Of a DNA stretch of 12,695 bases, positions 6,461-12,223 are shown one piece after another. The translations under genes were made by a program, and so were the position numbers. How positions within the stretch are numbered: position 1 is the stretch's first letter; every line of letters begins with the position of its first letter. The notes below the pieces were generated by a model. That model did no database searches and was not told the origin of the DNA. It saw nothing but the letters and a program-made list of their open reading frames with translations. This stretch comes from Clostridiales bacterium UBA1381 (lineage in GTDB: Bacteria; Bacillota; Clostridia; UBA1381). Location of the stretch: NCBI GenBank assembly GCA_002305435.1, contig DBQZ01000054.1:5833-18527 (forward strand). The letters are read 5' to 3'.

Positions 6461-7276
6461 ATGAGGACGATCGCCTTTGTAGGCCCCAGCGGAACCGGCA
6501 AAAGCCACCGTTCAAACGCTGTTGCCTCCCGTTTTGGAGCTGACGGCATAATCGACGACGGCCTTTTGGTTTCGGGTACACGGATACTCGCCGGAACATC
6601 TGCCAAACGTGAAAAAACACGTGTGGCCTCCGTCAAGCACGCCCTATTCCTGAAAAAAGAACAGGCGGATGAGGTCAGGGATGCAATAAAAAAGAACAAT
6701 CTCCAATGCGTAATGGTGCTTGGGACATCGGACGGAATGGTGGAGAAAATAGCGGGGAATTTAGGCCTTCCCCCTATTGAAAAGATAATACGCATAGAAG
6801 ACGTTGCGACCCAGGAAGAAATGCAGCTGGCGCATGATATGCGTATTCATGAGGGCAAACACGTTATACCTGTACCCACATTTGAGATAAAGCAGGATTT
6901 TTCCGGATATTTTCTGCATCCGCTGCATTTCCTCAAGGATTTGCCGCGTGATAAAAAGGTCGTCACCGATGTAAAATCCATAGTGCGCCCGACTTTCAGC
7001 TATCTTGGCAATTATGAGATTTCAGATAACGTCCTAATCGCCATATCCACGTACGAGGCGCAGAAATTCCCCGACATAACAAAGGTGCACAGCGTTTACG
7101 TGCGCAAGACAAATCACGGCGCACACCTGGATATTACCGTATCGGTAAAATACGGCTGCGATATACAGGCAGTCTGTCACAAGGTACAGTCGGCTGTGGC
7201 TTATTCAGTAGAGGAATACACCTCGGTAAACGCCCGCCGTGTTCATCTGTACGTTAAAGGGATAGACAGAAAGTAA
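6461..7276 (+). CDS. P-loop NTP-binding protein with a C-terminal Asp23/Gls24-like domain
   Basis: A 271-residue protein with two recognisable parts. The N-terminus has a Walker A motif, FVGPSGTGKS (Lys14, Ser15), directly after the first strand, with VMVLGTSDGM (84-93) as a later strand-loop. The C-terminal region (about 181-269) reads like Asp23/Gls24 envelope-stress proteins: an ISDNVLIAISTYEAQKFP start, a central strand HLDITVSVKYG, then a helix and a final strand ARRVHLYVKGI. The ATG at 6461 was chosen because TGAGGAG sits 10 nt upstream; an in-frame GTG at 6452 lies too close to that site. Rex ends 14 nt upstream, so the gene is probably co-transcribed. Function is unknown; nucleotide binding is likely, and a cell-envelope or stress role is inferred from the Asp23-like part alone. 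Confidence 0.82.
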   Translation: MRTIAFVGPSGTGKSHRSNAVASRFGADGIIDDGLLVSGTRILAGTSAKREKTRVASVKHALFLKKEQADEVRDAIKKNNLQCVMVLGTSDGMVEKIAGNLGLPPIEKIIRIEDVATQEEMQLAHDMRIHEGKHVIPVPTFEIKQDFSGYFLHPLHFLKDLPRDKKVVTDVKSIVRPTFSYLGNYEISDNVLIAISTYEAQKFPDITKVHSVYVRKTNHGAHLDITVSVKYGCDIQAVCHKVQSAVAYSVEEYTSVNARRVHLYVKGIDRK

Positions 7277-7294
7277 ACACCACTATAACAGCAC

Positions 7295-7346
7295 AAAAAA
7301 GGCATATCACCGCTTTTGGTGATACGCCTTTTGTTATTTTTATTGA
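7295..7346. terminator. Bidirectional terminator between the rex operon and the rhaM operon
   Basis: Arms at 7301-7311 and 7318-7328 form an 11-bp stem with a 6-nt loop. On the minus strand it is complete with one G-U pair and followed by six T; on the plus strand there is one A-C mismatch and a T-rich tail. It lies between two converging genes and can serve both. Confidence 0.85.
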
Positions 7347-7912
7347 GCATTAGCAACGGTGATATTCACCGTCATATTATCGCCGTCCCACTCTACCTGT
7401 CCGCCCAGAGACTGTACAACGAATCTCAGCGGCACAAACGTCCTTTCGTTTAAAATTACAGCCGGAACGTCCAGAGCTTCCTCTGTGCCGTTCACAAACG
7501 CCCTGTTCTGCCCTATCTGAAGCGTCAGATAAAGCACGCTGTCGCCGTTTACCTTTGATGCGTGTACGGTCTGCATTTCACCGTCCCAGACTACATCAGC
7601 GCCTACGGCTTCAAAAATAGCACGCATAGGCACCAAGGTTCTGTCATTTGCAACAAATGCCGGTGTATCCAGCTCAAGCGTTTGACCGTTTACATTTACC
7701 GTAACCGGATTTTCAGCCGCAGCTGTTATGTATATCTGTGTAGCCTCGTCGGCTCCGCCTATTACTGCCGTATCCTCAGCAGTGTTTTCTGCCGTAACGT
7801 ATACATTGGTAGGTCCGTCGGCTCCGCCTATCACTCCAATGTCAGCTGCCAACACACTGCTGCCGCAGGCAATTACAGATACCGCAGCAAGCAATGAGAT
7901 AAACCTTTTCAT
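7340..7912 (-). CDS. Exported protein with two IGGAD motifs and a copper amine oxidase N-terminal-like domain
   Basis: Encodes 190 residues. MKRFISLLAAVSVIACGSSVLA is a signal peptide: cleavage after SSVLA is likely, though VIAC at 13-16 also fits a lipobox. Next come two copies of a 16-residue motif, VIGGADGPTNVYVTAE (27-42) and VIGGADEATQIYITAA (50-65). Residues about 68-186 form a copper-amine-oxidase-N-like domain with paired signatures NDRTLVPMRAIFEAVGA...VWD and NERTFVPLRFVVQSLGGQVEWD. This domain is common in clostridial surface proteins and is structural, not an oxidase. IGGADGPT is also a known signature of the beta subunit of sodium-pumping decarboxylases, but this protein has none of that subunit's membrane helices. 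The ATG at 7912 has GAGAGGAG upstream; the longer reading from 7951 would overlap rhaM. It lies 35 nt after rhaM, same strand. Confidence 0.86.
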   Translation of the reverse strand: MKRFISLLAAVSVIACGSSVLAADIGVIGGADGPTNVYVTAENTAEDTAVIGGADEATQIYITAAAENPVTVNVNGQTLELDTPAFVANDRTLVPMRAIFEAVGADVVWDGEMQTVHASKVNGDSVLYLTLQIGQNRAFVNGTEEALDVPAVILNERTFVPLRFVVQSLGGQVEWDGDNMTVNITVANAQ

Positions 7913-7947
7913 AGAGTTTTTTCTCCTCTCCAAACTGGTCTTTTCTA

Positions 7948-8262
7948 TCAATCTAAATGGAATACCGGAGCCAAGTCGATAGATACCGGGCTGTTATCCG
8001 GATTGGTTTCCATTATGTCAGCCATGAAATCCCACCATTTGCGGTTGATAGCTGTATCAGCGCCCTTTGCCCACAGCTCTTCATCCTCTATTTCGATATA
8101 GCCGAACAGCGTAAGAGTTTCCTTATCAAGGAAAATTGAGTAGTTCTTTCCGCCGTGCTCGTGGATCATGTCCTGCATTTCGGGCCAAAGCTCGTTGTGA
8201 CGCTTTTCATACTCCGCTTCCTGTCCCTCATAAAGCTTCATCTTAAAACCTTTTCTTATCAT
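7948..8262 (-). CDS. rhaM: L-rhamnose mutarotase
   Basis: Interconverts the alpha and beta anomers of L-rhamnose, helping its entry into catabolism, in the cytosol. The 104-residue length is exactly typical. Family landmarks are MIRKGFKMKL at the N-terminus, His22 in KRHNELWPEM, Tyr41 in KNYSIFLD, the tryptophan pair in RKWWDFMADIM, and NPDNSPVS near the C-terminus. His22 and Tyr41 correspond to reported active-site residues of E. coli RhaM. The ATG at 8262 has AAAGGAGAAAG upstream. It has its own promoter and is followed by the exported IGGAD protein. No rhamnose isomerase, kinase, aldolase or transporter is present, so it is an orphan here; a related sugar substrate cannot be excluded. Confidence 0.93.
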   Translation of the reverse strand: MIRKGFKMKLYEGQEAEYEKRHNELWPEMQDMIHEHGGKNYSIFLDKETLTLFGYIEIEDEELWAKGADTAINRKWWDFMADIMETNPDNSPVSIDLAPVFHLD

Positions 8263-8292
8263 CGTACTTTCTCCTTTCGGTTCATGTTTGGC

Positions 8293-8309
8293 GGCAGAGG
8301 TTATCTGCC
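8293..8309. promoter_or_regulatory. Dyad just downstream of the rhaM start point (possible operator or leader hairpin)
   Basis: GGCAGA, five bases, TCTGCC is a perfect 6-bp inverted repeat placed 15-31 nt after the expected transcript start. The position suits a repressor operator or a small leader hairpin; no T-run follows. Function is inferred from position only. Confidence 0.35.
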
Positions 8310-8330
8310 AGCCTATAAGCTCATATATAT

Positions 8331-8359
8331 ATTATACAACATCTTTTTTGATTTGTCCA
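8331..8359 (-). promoter_or_regulatory. Promoter of the rhaM operon
   Basis: On the minus strand TGGACA (8359-8354), a 17-nt spacer and a perfect TATAAT (8336-8331). The transcript should begin near 8324, about 61 nt before the rhaM ATG. Its -35 lies within 8 nt of the preceding HD gene's stop; no terminator is visible between, so readthrough from the scf operon is possible. Confidence 0.7.
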
Positions 8360-8366
8360 CCGGTTT

Positions 8367-9038
8367 TTATAAGATTTTTGAACCGTTGCACAAAATTCTA
8401 AGCGTCATGCCGAAAAACTCCGCACTTTTCTTGCACATCATCATTCTTCCGAGAAATATCTCAAAATAATCCATCACAGACGATATTTCCGTATCTATGG
8501 ATATATCAAGAATTATCTTGTTTCTTTCCCTGTCAACTATCAAATCGCATTTTTCGACTGCGCTGTTCACGCTGTCGTGAATATCATACGCCCGCGAGGA
8601 ATCCTTGCGCACTCTCGAACGGCGCACATCCGACTTGTCCGCCAGTATAAGCGCAGCCGCAATCGGCGTTACCGGATACCCCGCCCCTTCATCGTGGTTT
8701 CCTATAGCGGTGGATATTTGCACAACCTCGTGCGGTTCCATCCCCATTCGGGTGAGTATCTGGTACGCAAGTATCGCCCCTGTCTGGGCGTGGGACTCAC
8801 GGTTTACCATGTTGCCTATATCATGGATATAGCCGGCAATACGGGCAAGCTCTATTTCCCGGGGCGAATATCCGCCTATATCCTCGAGCACACGTGATGC
8901 TTTTAAGGAAACTATTCCGGCATGGACGAAGGAATGTTCCGTATATCCGATGACTTTAAGCGTTTCATCAGCAACTCTGATACATTCTTTTATTTCCTCG
9001 TTGTTTTTTACATCTTCAAACGTCACCATACAGCTCAT
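8367..9038 (-). CDS. HD-domain phosphohydrolase in the SCIFF operon
   Basis: A 223-residue HD-superfamily protein. Metal-site residues are visible: His35/His39 (EHSFVHAG), His72-Asp73 in GYIHDIGN, His83 (ESHAQTG), His115-Asp116 in GNHDEG, and Asp134 in LADKSDVRRSRVR. The C-terminal third (about 160-223) is beta-rich (KCDLIVDRERNKIILDISID) with no further recognised motif. Two starts are possible: ATG 9038 with GAGG 6 nt upstream, and ATG 9029 with AAGGA 9 nt upstream; I give the longer. It begins 14 nt after the scfB stop, so co-transcription with the SCIFF maturase is near certain. The substrate is unknown; no sequence feature shows direct involvement in peptide maturation. Confidence 0.88.
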   Translation of the reverse strand: MSCMVTFEDVKNNEEIKECIRVADETLKVIGYTEHSFVHAGIVSLKASRVLEDIGGYSPREIELARIAGYIHDIGNMVNRESHAQTGAILAYQILTRMGMEPHEVVQISTAIGNHDEGAGYPVTPIAAALILADKSDVRRSRVRKDSSRAYDIHDSVNSAVEKCDLIVDRERNKIILDISIDTEISSVMDYFEIFLGRMMMCKKSAEFFGMTLRILCNGSKIL

Positions 9039-9052
9039 TCCTTTCCTCAGTA

Positions 9053-10420
9053 TTATTCGCCGAGCTTAAGCGAAGCCTCTATCGCTATGGCACATTCCAC
9101 ACGCTTTTTCTCAAATTCGCACGCCAAAGCATACGGCTTGTCTATATCGCCGTTAAAGTTATATGCGTTGGCGCTGCAGCCTCCGCTGCAATAGAATTTA
9201 GCAAAACAATCCTCGCATTTCGGCTTTGTATATACGTTTGATGTTTCAAATCTGCTTCTTATTTCCTCATTTAGCTTGCCTTCAAAGACGTTGCCCATTT
9301 TAAAGTCCTCATTGCCGACAAACTGATGACAGGGGTAAATATCCCCATCCGGCGTTACCGCCAAGTATTCATGACCCGCACCGCAGCCTGAAAGACGCTT
9401 TACAACGCACGGTCCCTGGTCGAGGTCGATCATGAAATGGAAGAAATTAAATCCTTTCCCTTCTTTTCTGCGGCGTACATATTCCTCAGCCAGTTTTTCG
9501 TACTCAGAAAATACCTTGGGAATATGCTCCTCCCTAAGGGCGTAATCCTCGGTATCGGGAGCAACCACAGGCTCAACGCTCGTCTGCTTAAAGCCCAGAT
9601 CCGCCAGATGTATAACATCCTTGGCAAAATCCACATTGTATGCGGTAAACGTCCCTCTTACATAATAATTATCCTGACCACGGCTTTCGGCTATATCCTG
9701 GAATTTCGGCACTATCGTATCATACGAACCGCTGCCGTCCACACGGTAGCGCACACGGTCGTTGACCTCTTTTGTACCGTCAATCGACAGCACAATATTC
9801 GACATATTCTCGTTTACATAATTCTTAACGTCGTCGTTTATCAAAAGACCGTTAGTCGTTATTGTGAAGCGGAAATTCTTCCCGTGCAACCTGCCCTGTT
9901 CCTTGGCGTATTCAGTTATCTCCTTTACTACGCCGAAGTTCATAAGCGGTTCCCCGCCGAAATAGTCTATTTCAATATTCCTGCGGCTGCCGGAATTATT
10001 GATAACAAAATCGATCGCTTTCTTTCCCACCTCAGCGCTCATAAGGCTTCTGCCGCCATGAAACTCACCGGTATCGGCAAAGCAGTACTTACATCTTAAG
10101 TTGCAGTCATGCGCCACGTGTAGGCACAGGGCTTTTACAACGGAGCGCTTATTCCATGATTTTGCTATATCCTTATAGCAATCCGGCATAAACAGCTGGT
10201 TAGCCCTCGCCAGCTCGCATATCTCACCGTAAGCCTCCTTTATGACATCCTCGCTGTAGGGAAGCTCGTCTATTGCTTTTTGGGGACATTCGGCCTCCGG
10301 GTCAAACGGTTCGGTGCAGTAGTCGAGCAGATCATACGTCACGTCGTCTACTACGTGTACCGCTCCGGAGTACACATCCATTACAATATCAAGCCCCAAA
10401 AGTTTATATTTATGTATCAA
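9053..10420 (-). CDS. scfB: SCIFF peptide maturase (radical SAM/SPASM thioether-forming enzyme)
   Basis: Modifies the SCIFF precursor by linking a cysteine sulfur to a partner residue; the characterised homologue CteB makes a Cys-Thr thioether, and these products are classed as ranthipeptides. The 455-residue enzyme has an N-terminal precursor-binding-like region (1-90), the radical SAM cluster motif Cys106-x3-Cys110-x2-Cys113 (CNLRCKYC), GGEP (155-158), and a SPASM domain for auxiliary clusters with Cys346, Cys364, Cys402, Cys405, Cys411, Cys415 and Cys434 (CEDCFAKFYCSGGC). The start is TTG at 10420, supported by AAGGAG 9 nt upstream. It follows scfA on the same strand across an 80-nt gap holding a hairpin, and precedes an HD gene by 14 nt. 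Confidence 0.97.
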   Translation of the reverse strand: MIHKYKLLGLDIVMDVYSGAVHVVDDVTYDLLDYCTEPFDPEAECPQKAIDELPYSEDVIKEAYGEICELARANQLFMPDCYKDIAKSWNKRSVVKALCLHVAHDCNLRCKYCFADTGEFHGGRSLMSAEVGKKAIDFVINNSGSRRNIEIDYFGGEPLMNFGVVKEITEYAKEQGRLHGKNFRFTITTNGLLINDDVKNYVNENMSNIVLSIDGTKEVNDRVRYRVDGSGSYDTIVPKFQDIAESRGQDNYYVRGTFTAYNVDFAKDVIHLADLGFKQTSVEPVVAPDTEDYALREEHIPKVFSEYEKLAEEYVRRRKEGKGFNFFHFMIDLDQGPCVVKRLSGCGAGHEYLAVTPDGDIYPCHQFVGNEDFKMGNVFEGKLNEEIRSRFETSNVYTKPKCEDCFAKFYCSGGCSANAYNFNGDIDKPYALACEFEKKRVECAIAIEASLKLGE

Positions 10421-10459
10421 TTCAGAAAACTCCTTAAATTTTTATAGTAAAACTTAATA

Positions 10460-10489
10460 GGACGGAATTGTCCCCAGACAACTCCGCCC
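10460..10489 (-). other. Intercistronic hairpin between scfA and scfB
   Basis: On the minus strand GGGCGGAGTTGTC (10489-10477) pairs with GACAATTCCGTCC (10472-10460) over a 4-nt loop: 13 bp with two G-U pairs. It is not followed by a T-run, only scattered T's, so it looks like a partial terminator or an mRNA-stabilising/processing element rather than a full terminator. It would favour more scfA than scfB message. Confidence 0.65.
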
Positions 10490-10500
10490 TTTTCGCCGCA

Positions 10501-10641
10501 TTAAACTCTTTCACATTTCTGGTTTGCTACGGTGCAAGAGGTCTTGCACGCCGACTGACATGAAGTCTGGCATTCGCCGCAGCCGCCATGCTTTGCGCTG
10601 TCCTTTAATGACGCCTTATTCAATGTTTTGATGTGGCTCAT
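10501..10641 (-). CDS. scfA: SCIFF ribosomal peptide precursor (six cysteines in forty-five residues)
   Basis: A 46-residue precursor beginning MSHIKTLNKASLKDSAKHGG, with six cysteines at 21, 24, 28, 32, 36 and 43 and the near-invariant core CGECQTSC...ACKTSC. The N-terminal part is the leader bound by the maturase; Thr residues between the cysteines (26, 34, 37) are candidate partners for thioether bonds. The ATG at 10641 has GGAGG 8 nt upstream; the in-frame extension to 10683 adds 14 non-conserved residues and lacks a ribosome site. It is the first gene of the scf operon, with scfB downstream. SCIFF peptides occur across Clostridia; their biological role is still debated, with quorum-sensing-like signalling proposed. 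Confidence 0.96.
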   Translation of the reverse strand: MSHIKTLNKASLKDSAKHGGCGECQTSCQSACKTSCTVANQKCERV

Positions 10642-10673
10642 TGCATAACCCTCCAATACTATTTTATACTGAT

Positions 10674-10702
10674 ATTTTACCATATTTTTCGCTTTATGTC
10701 AA
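10674..10702 (-). promoter_or_regulatory. Promoter of the scf (SCIFF) operon
   Basis: Minus-strand TTGACA (10702-10697), a 17-nt spacer and TAAAAT (10679-10674), the latter preceded by TGG (extended -10). The expected start is near 10667, about 26 nt before the scfA ATG. It lies back to back with the leader of the plus-strand gene at 10816. Confidence 0.78.
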
Positions 10703-10770
10703 TCCCTGCAGAGAAAAATCCCTCCCGTCAAATGCTATAAATTACATGAACTATTTCTGCCGAAAATGTT

Positions 10771-10776
10771 TATACT
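10771..10776 (+). promoter_or_regulatory. Possible -10 element for the small gene at 10816
   Basis: TATACT matches the -10 consensus at five of six positions, about 40 nt before the ATG. No good -35 is visible at 17 nt upstream, so this is a weak or activator-dependent candidate. Confidence 0.35.
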
Positions 10777-10815
10777 ATCATTATTAAACCATCAAACCGA
10801 AAAGGAGCTTTATAT

Positions 10816-11040
10816 ATGAAACATATAATTCTTGCCACATCACTATTCCTGACCGGAATCCTTGCCGACATATATATGCACAGGTTTGACACTGCCGTAA
10901 AACGCCGGATGTACCGTGCAAGACCGTTGACCTCACGCCGTCTTATTCGCATTTCCAACGTATGCTTAGCACTTTCCACCAGTTTTTTGCATCAGCAGAA
11001 AAAGTATGAATCACAAACAGCTCTTCTAAACGGCAGATGA
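10816..11040 (+). CDS. Small hydrophobic-N-terminus basic protein, unknown
   Basis: Encodes 74 residues. The first 20 (MKHIILATSLFLTGILADIY) are hydrophobic, like a membrane anchor or uncleaved signal; the rest is strongly basic (RFDTAVKRRMYRARPLTSRRLIRI), then polar (HQQKKYESQ). Translation is supported by AAAAGGAG 8 nt before the ATG, a typical site for this genome. I know of no family. It is divergent from scfA, 174 nt away start to start, and converges on the 325-residue minus-strand gene, sharing a hairpin that contains the ends of both genes. The overlapping minus-strand frame at 10770-10979 starts at GTG without a ribosome site and is less likely. Confidence 0.6.
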   Translation: MKHIILATSLFLTGILADIYMHRFDTAVKRRMYRARPLTSRRLIRISNVCLALSTSFLHQQKKYESQTALLNGR

Positions 11041-11058
11041 AAGTCCCCTGCCGTTTAG
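11026..11058. terminator. Hairpin shared by two converging genes, built from their coding ends
   Basis: CTAAACGGCAG (11026-11036) and CTGCCGTTTAG (11048-11058) form a perfect 11-bp stem with an 11-nt loop, and five further pairs are possible after a 2-nt bulge. The plus-strand side is followed by a T-rich stretch. The plus gene's TGA is in the loop; the minus gene's TAA is inside the right arm. Likely a compact terminator for one or both directions. Confidence 0.65.
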
Positions 11059-12032
11059 AGCTTTTCTTTGAGCTTTTCCACTTCGCTGTAGAGCTCATCA
11101 ACCATTTTCTTGAGTTTTACTATCTCCCCAAATCTGCATTGCGGCGGCCGCTCTTTAACCGCCAGAATCGGATCACCGAAAAGCGTCAGCTCGTTATTAG
11201 AATGATACCCGTAACACATAACCGCCTCTGTATCTGCCGGACATACGTACAGCTCCGCTTTTGCGGGACTTATAAAGCGCATAGGCGCAGACCACGTCTT
11301 GCCCATATTAAAGCTTACGGCATACCTTACAAAGCTGCCGCTTTGCCACTCCAATAAAAGCTTATCCGGCTTGTATATGAGCGCCGGCCGCTCAGCGGTA
11401 AAATCCTCGATAACGGCTTCCCCGTTAAAGTACAGCTTGTGACGACATTTGTATGATAACAGCACACGTCCATCACCATATACGGCCGCTGGCATACTGC
11501 CGCCCTTAGCAACCTCTGAAAACTCCGACAATCCCCCTTCACCAAACTCCCTGAATCCAAGCATTGTCTCAGCATTTGTATAATACACCCTCCCTCCGGC
11601 AACGCATATTTTGATATGAGCCGGGGAGAGTTTATCGACCGTCAGCGGCTTTTCGTTTGCTCCCAGCAGACAATGGACAAGTATCGCCTCATTGTTATGC
11701 ACAGCCGTATAAAAAAGGTGCAGCCGGTGACGATCGGATATTAAGAAAAACTCCTGCGGGACTATCTTCTCACGTCCCACAGAGAGGATGTATTTGTGCC
11801 ACTGCCCGTTTTTTTGCAGAAAATACACCGTATCATGGTGCTTGTTCGTACATATAAGATGTGTGTGCCCCATCTCATCGCCGTAAGCGCCAAACCCGTC
11901 CTCTCCTTCACCATATAAAAGTTCCGCCTCCGTCCATTTACATCCACGGCGTTTTCTGTACCATATCCCCTGCCCTTTTTTCCAAAAATAATGCGCCGTC
12001 CCCTCCGGCAATTCAATAAGATAATTCGTCAT
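11055..12032 (-). CDS. Unknown protein, propeller-like repeats with a C-terminal coiled coil
   Basis: Encodes 325 residues with no signal peptide and no membrane segment, so probably cytoplasmic. Residues about 1-285 are rich in short beta strands ending in aromatic/polar turns (GIWYRKRRGCKW, DTVYFLQKNGQWHKY, HRLHLFYTAV, GRVYYTNAE), and an Asp-box-like segment SFNMGKTWSAP lies near residue 245; this pattern suggests a beta-propeller. The last 30 residues are a leucine-heptad coiled coil (IVKLKKMVDELYSEVEKLKEKL), probably for self-association. The ATG at 12032 has AAGGAGAG 7 nt upstream. No catalytic motif is recognised. It is flanked by the terminator of an upstream gene and converges on a small plus-strand gene. 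The fold is inference from sequence texture only. Confidence 0.78.
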   Translation of the reverse strand: MTNYLIELPEGTAHYFWKKGQGIWYRKRRGCKWTEAELLYGEGEDGFGAYGDEMGHTHLICTNKHHDTVYFLQKNGQWHKYILSVGREKIVPQEFFLISDRHRLHLFYTAVHNNEAILVHCLLGANEKPLTVDKLSPAHIKICVAGGRVYYTNAETMLGFREFGEGGLSEFSEVAKGGSMPAAVYGDGRVLLSYKCRHKLYFNGEAVIEDFTAERPALIYKPDKLLLEWQSGSFVRYAVSFNMGKTWSAPMRFISPAKAELYVCPADTEAVMCYGYHSNNELTLFGDPILAVKERPPQCRFGEIVKLKKMVDELYSEVEKLKEKL

Positions 12033-12175
12033 ATCAGCTCTCCTTGATCTTGTTTATAGATAAAGTTTATGAGAGAAATTTTTAAATTAGACGTATATTT
12101 TAAGCTATACGGGAGAGAATTATTATTGACCTCACAAAATACAAAACCCACTAAGGTTTGTAACCCCCTTATTTG
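12033..12175. other. AT-rich intergenic region upstream of the unknown 325-residue protein
   Basis: No convincing gene. It should hold the minus-strand promoter of the gene ending at 11055; several AT-rich -10-like stretches are present but none pairs with a good -35 at 16-18 nt. A small inverted repeat, AAACC-6 nt-GGTTT, lies near 12146-12161. Confidence 0.45.
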
Positions 12176-12221
12176 AAAAACAGACGACCGCTCTTCTTTG
12201 GAACGGCCGTCTGTTTTTTTT
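12176..12221 (-). terminator. Strong terminator of the DUF1361 gene
   Basis: Arms at 12213-12201 and 12193-12181 form a 13-bp minus-strand stem (CAGACGGCCGTTC with GAGCGGTCGTCTG, two G-U pairs) around a 7-nt loop, followed by five T. On the plus strand eight T follow, so it could also act in that direction, although no plus-strand gene ends here. Confidence 0.88.
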
Positions 12222-12223
12222 CG

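Noticed and set aside
7340..7912. Decarboxylase beta subunit or true copper amine oxidase
   Set aside because: The first rests on the short IGGAD motif alone and no membrane helices are present; the second name refers to a structural domain, and no catalytic amine oxidase domain is present.
9437..10099. A 220-codon plus-strand open frame inside scfB
   Set aside because: It lies wholly opposite an unmistakable radical SAM gene and has no family features or ribosome site.
10770..10979. Minus-strand 69-codon frame opposite the small gene at 10816
   Set aside because: Starts at GTG with no Shine-Dalgarno sequence, whereas the plus-strand frame has AAAAGGAG at good spacing.
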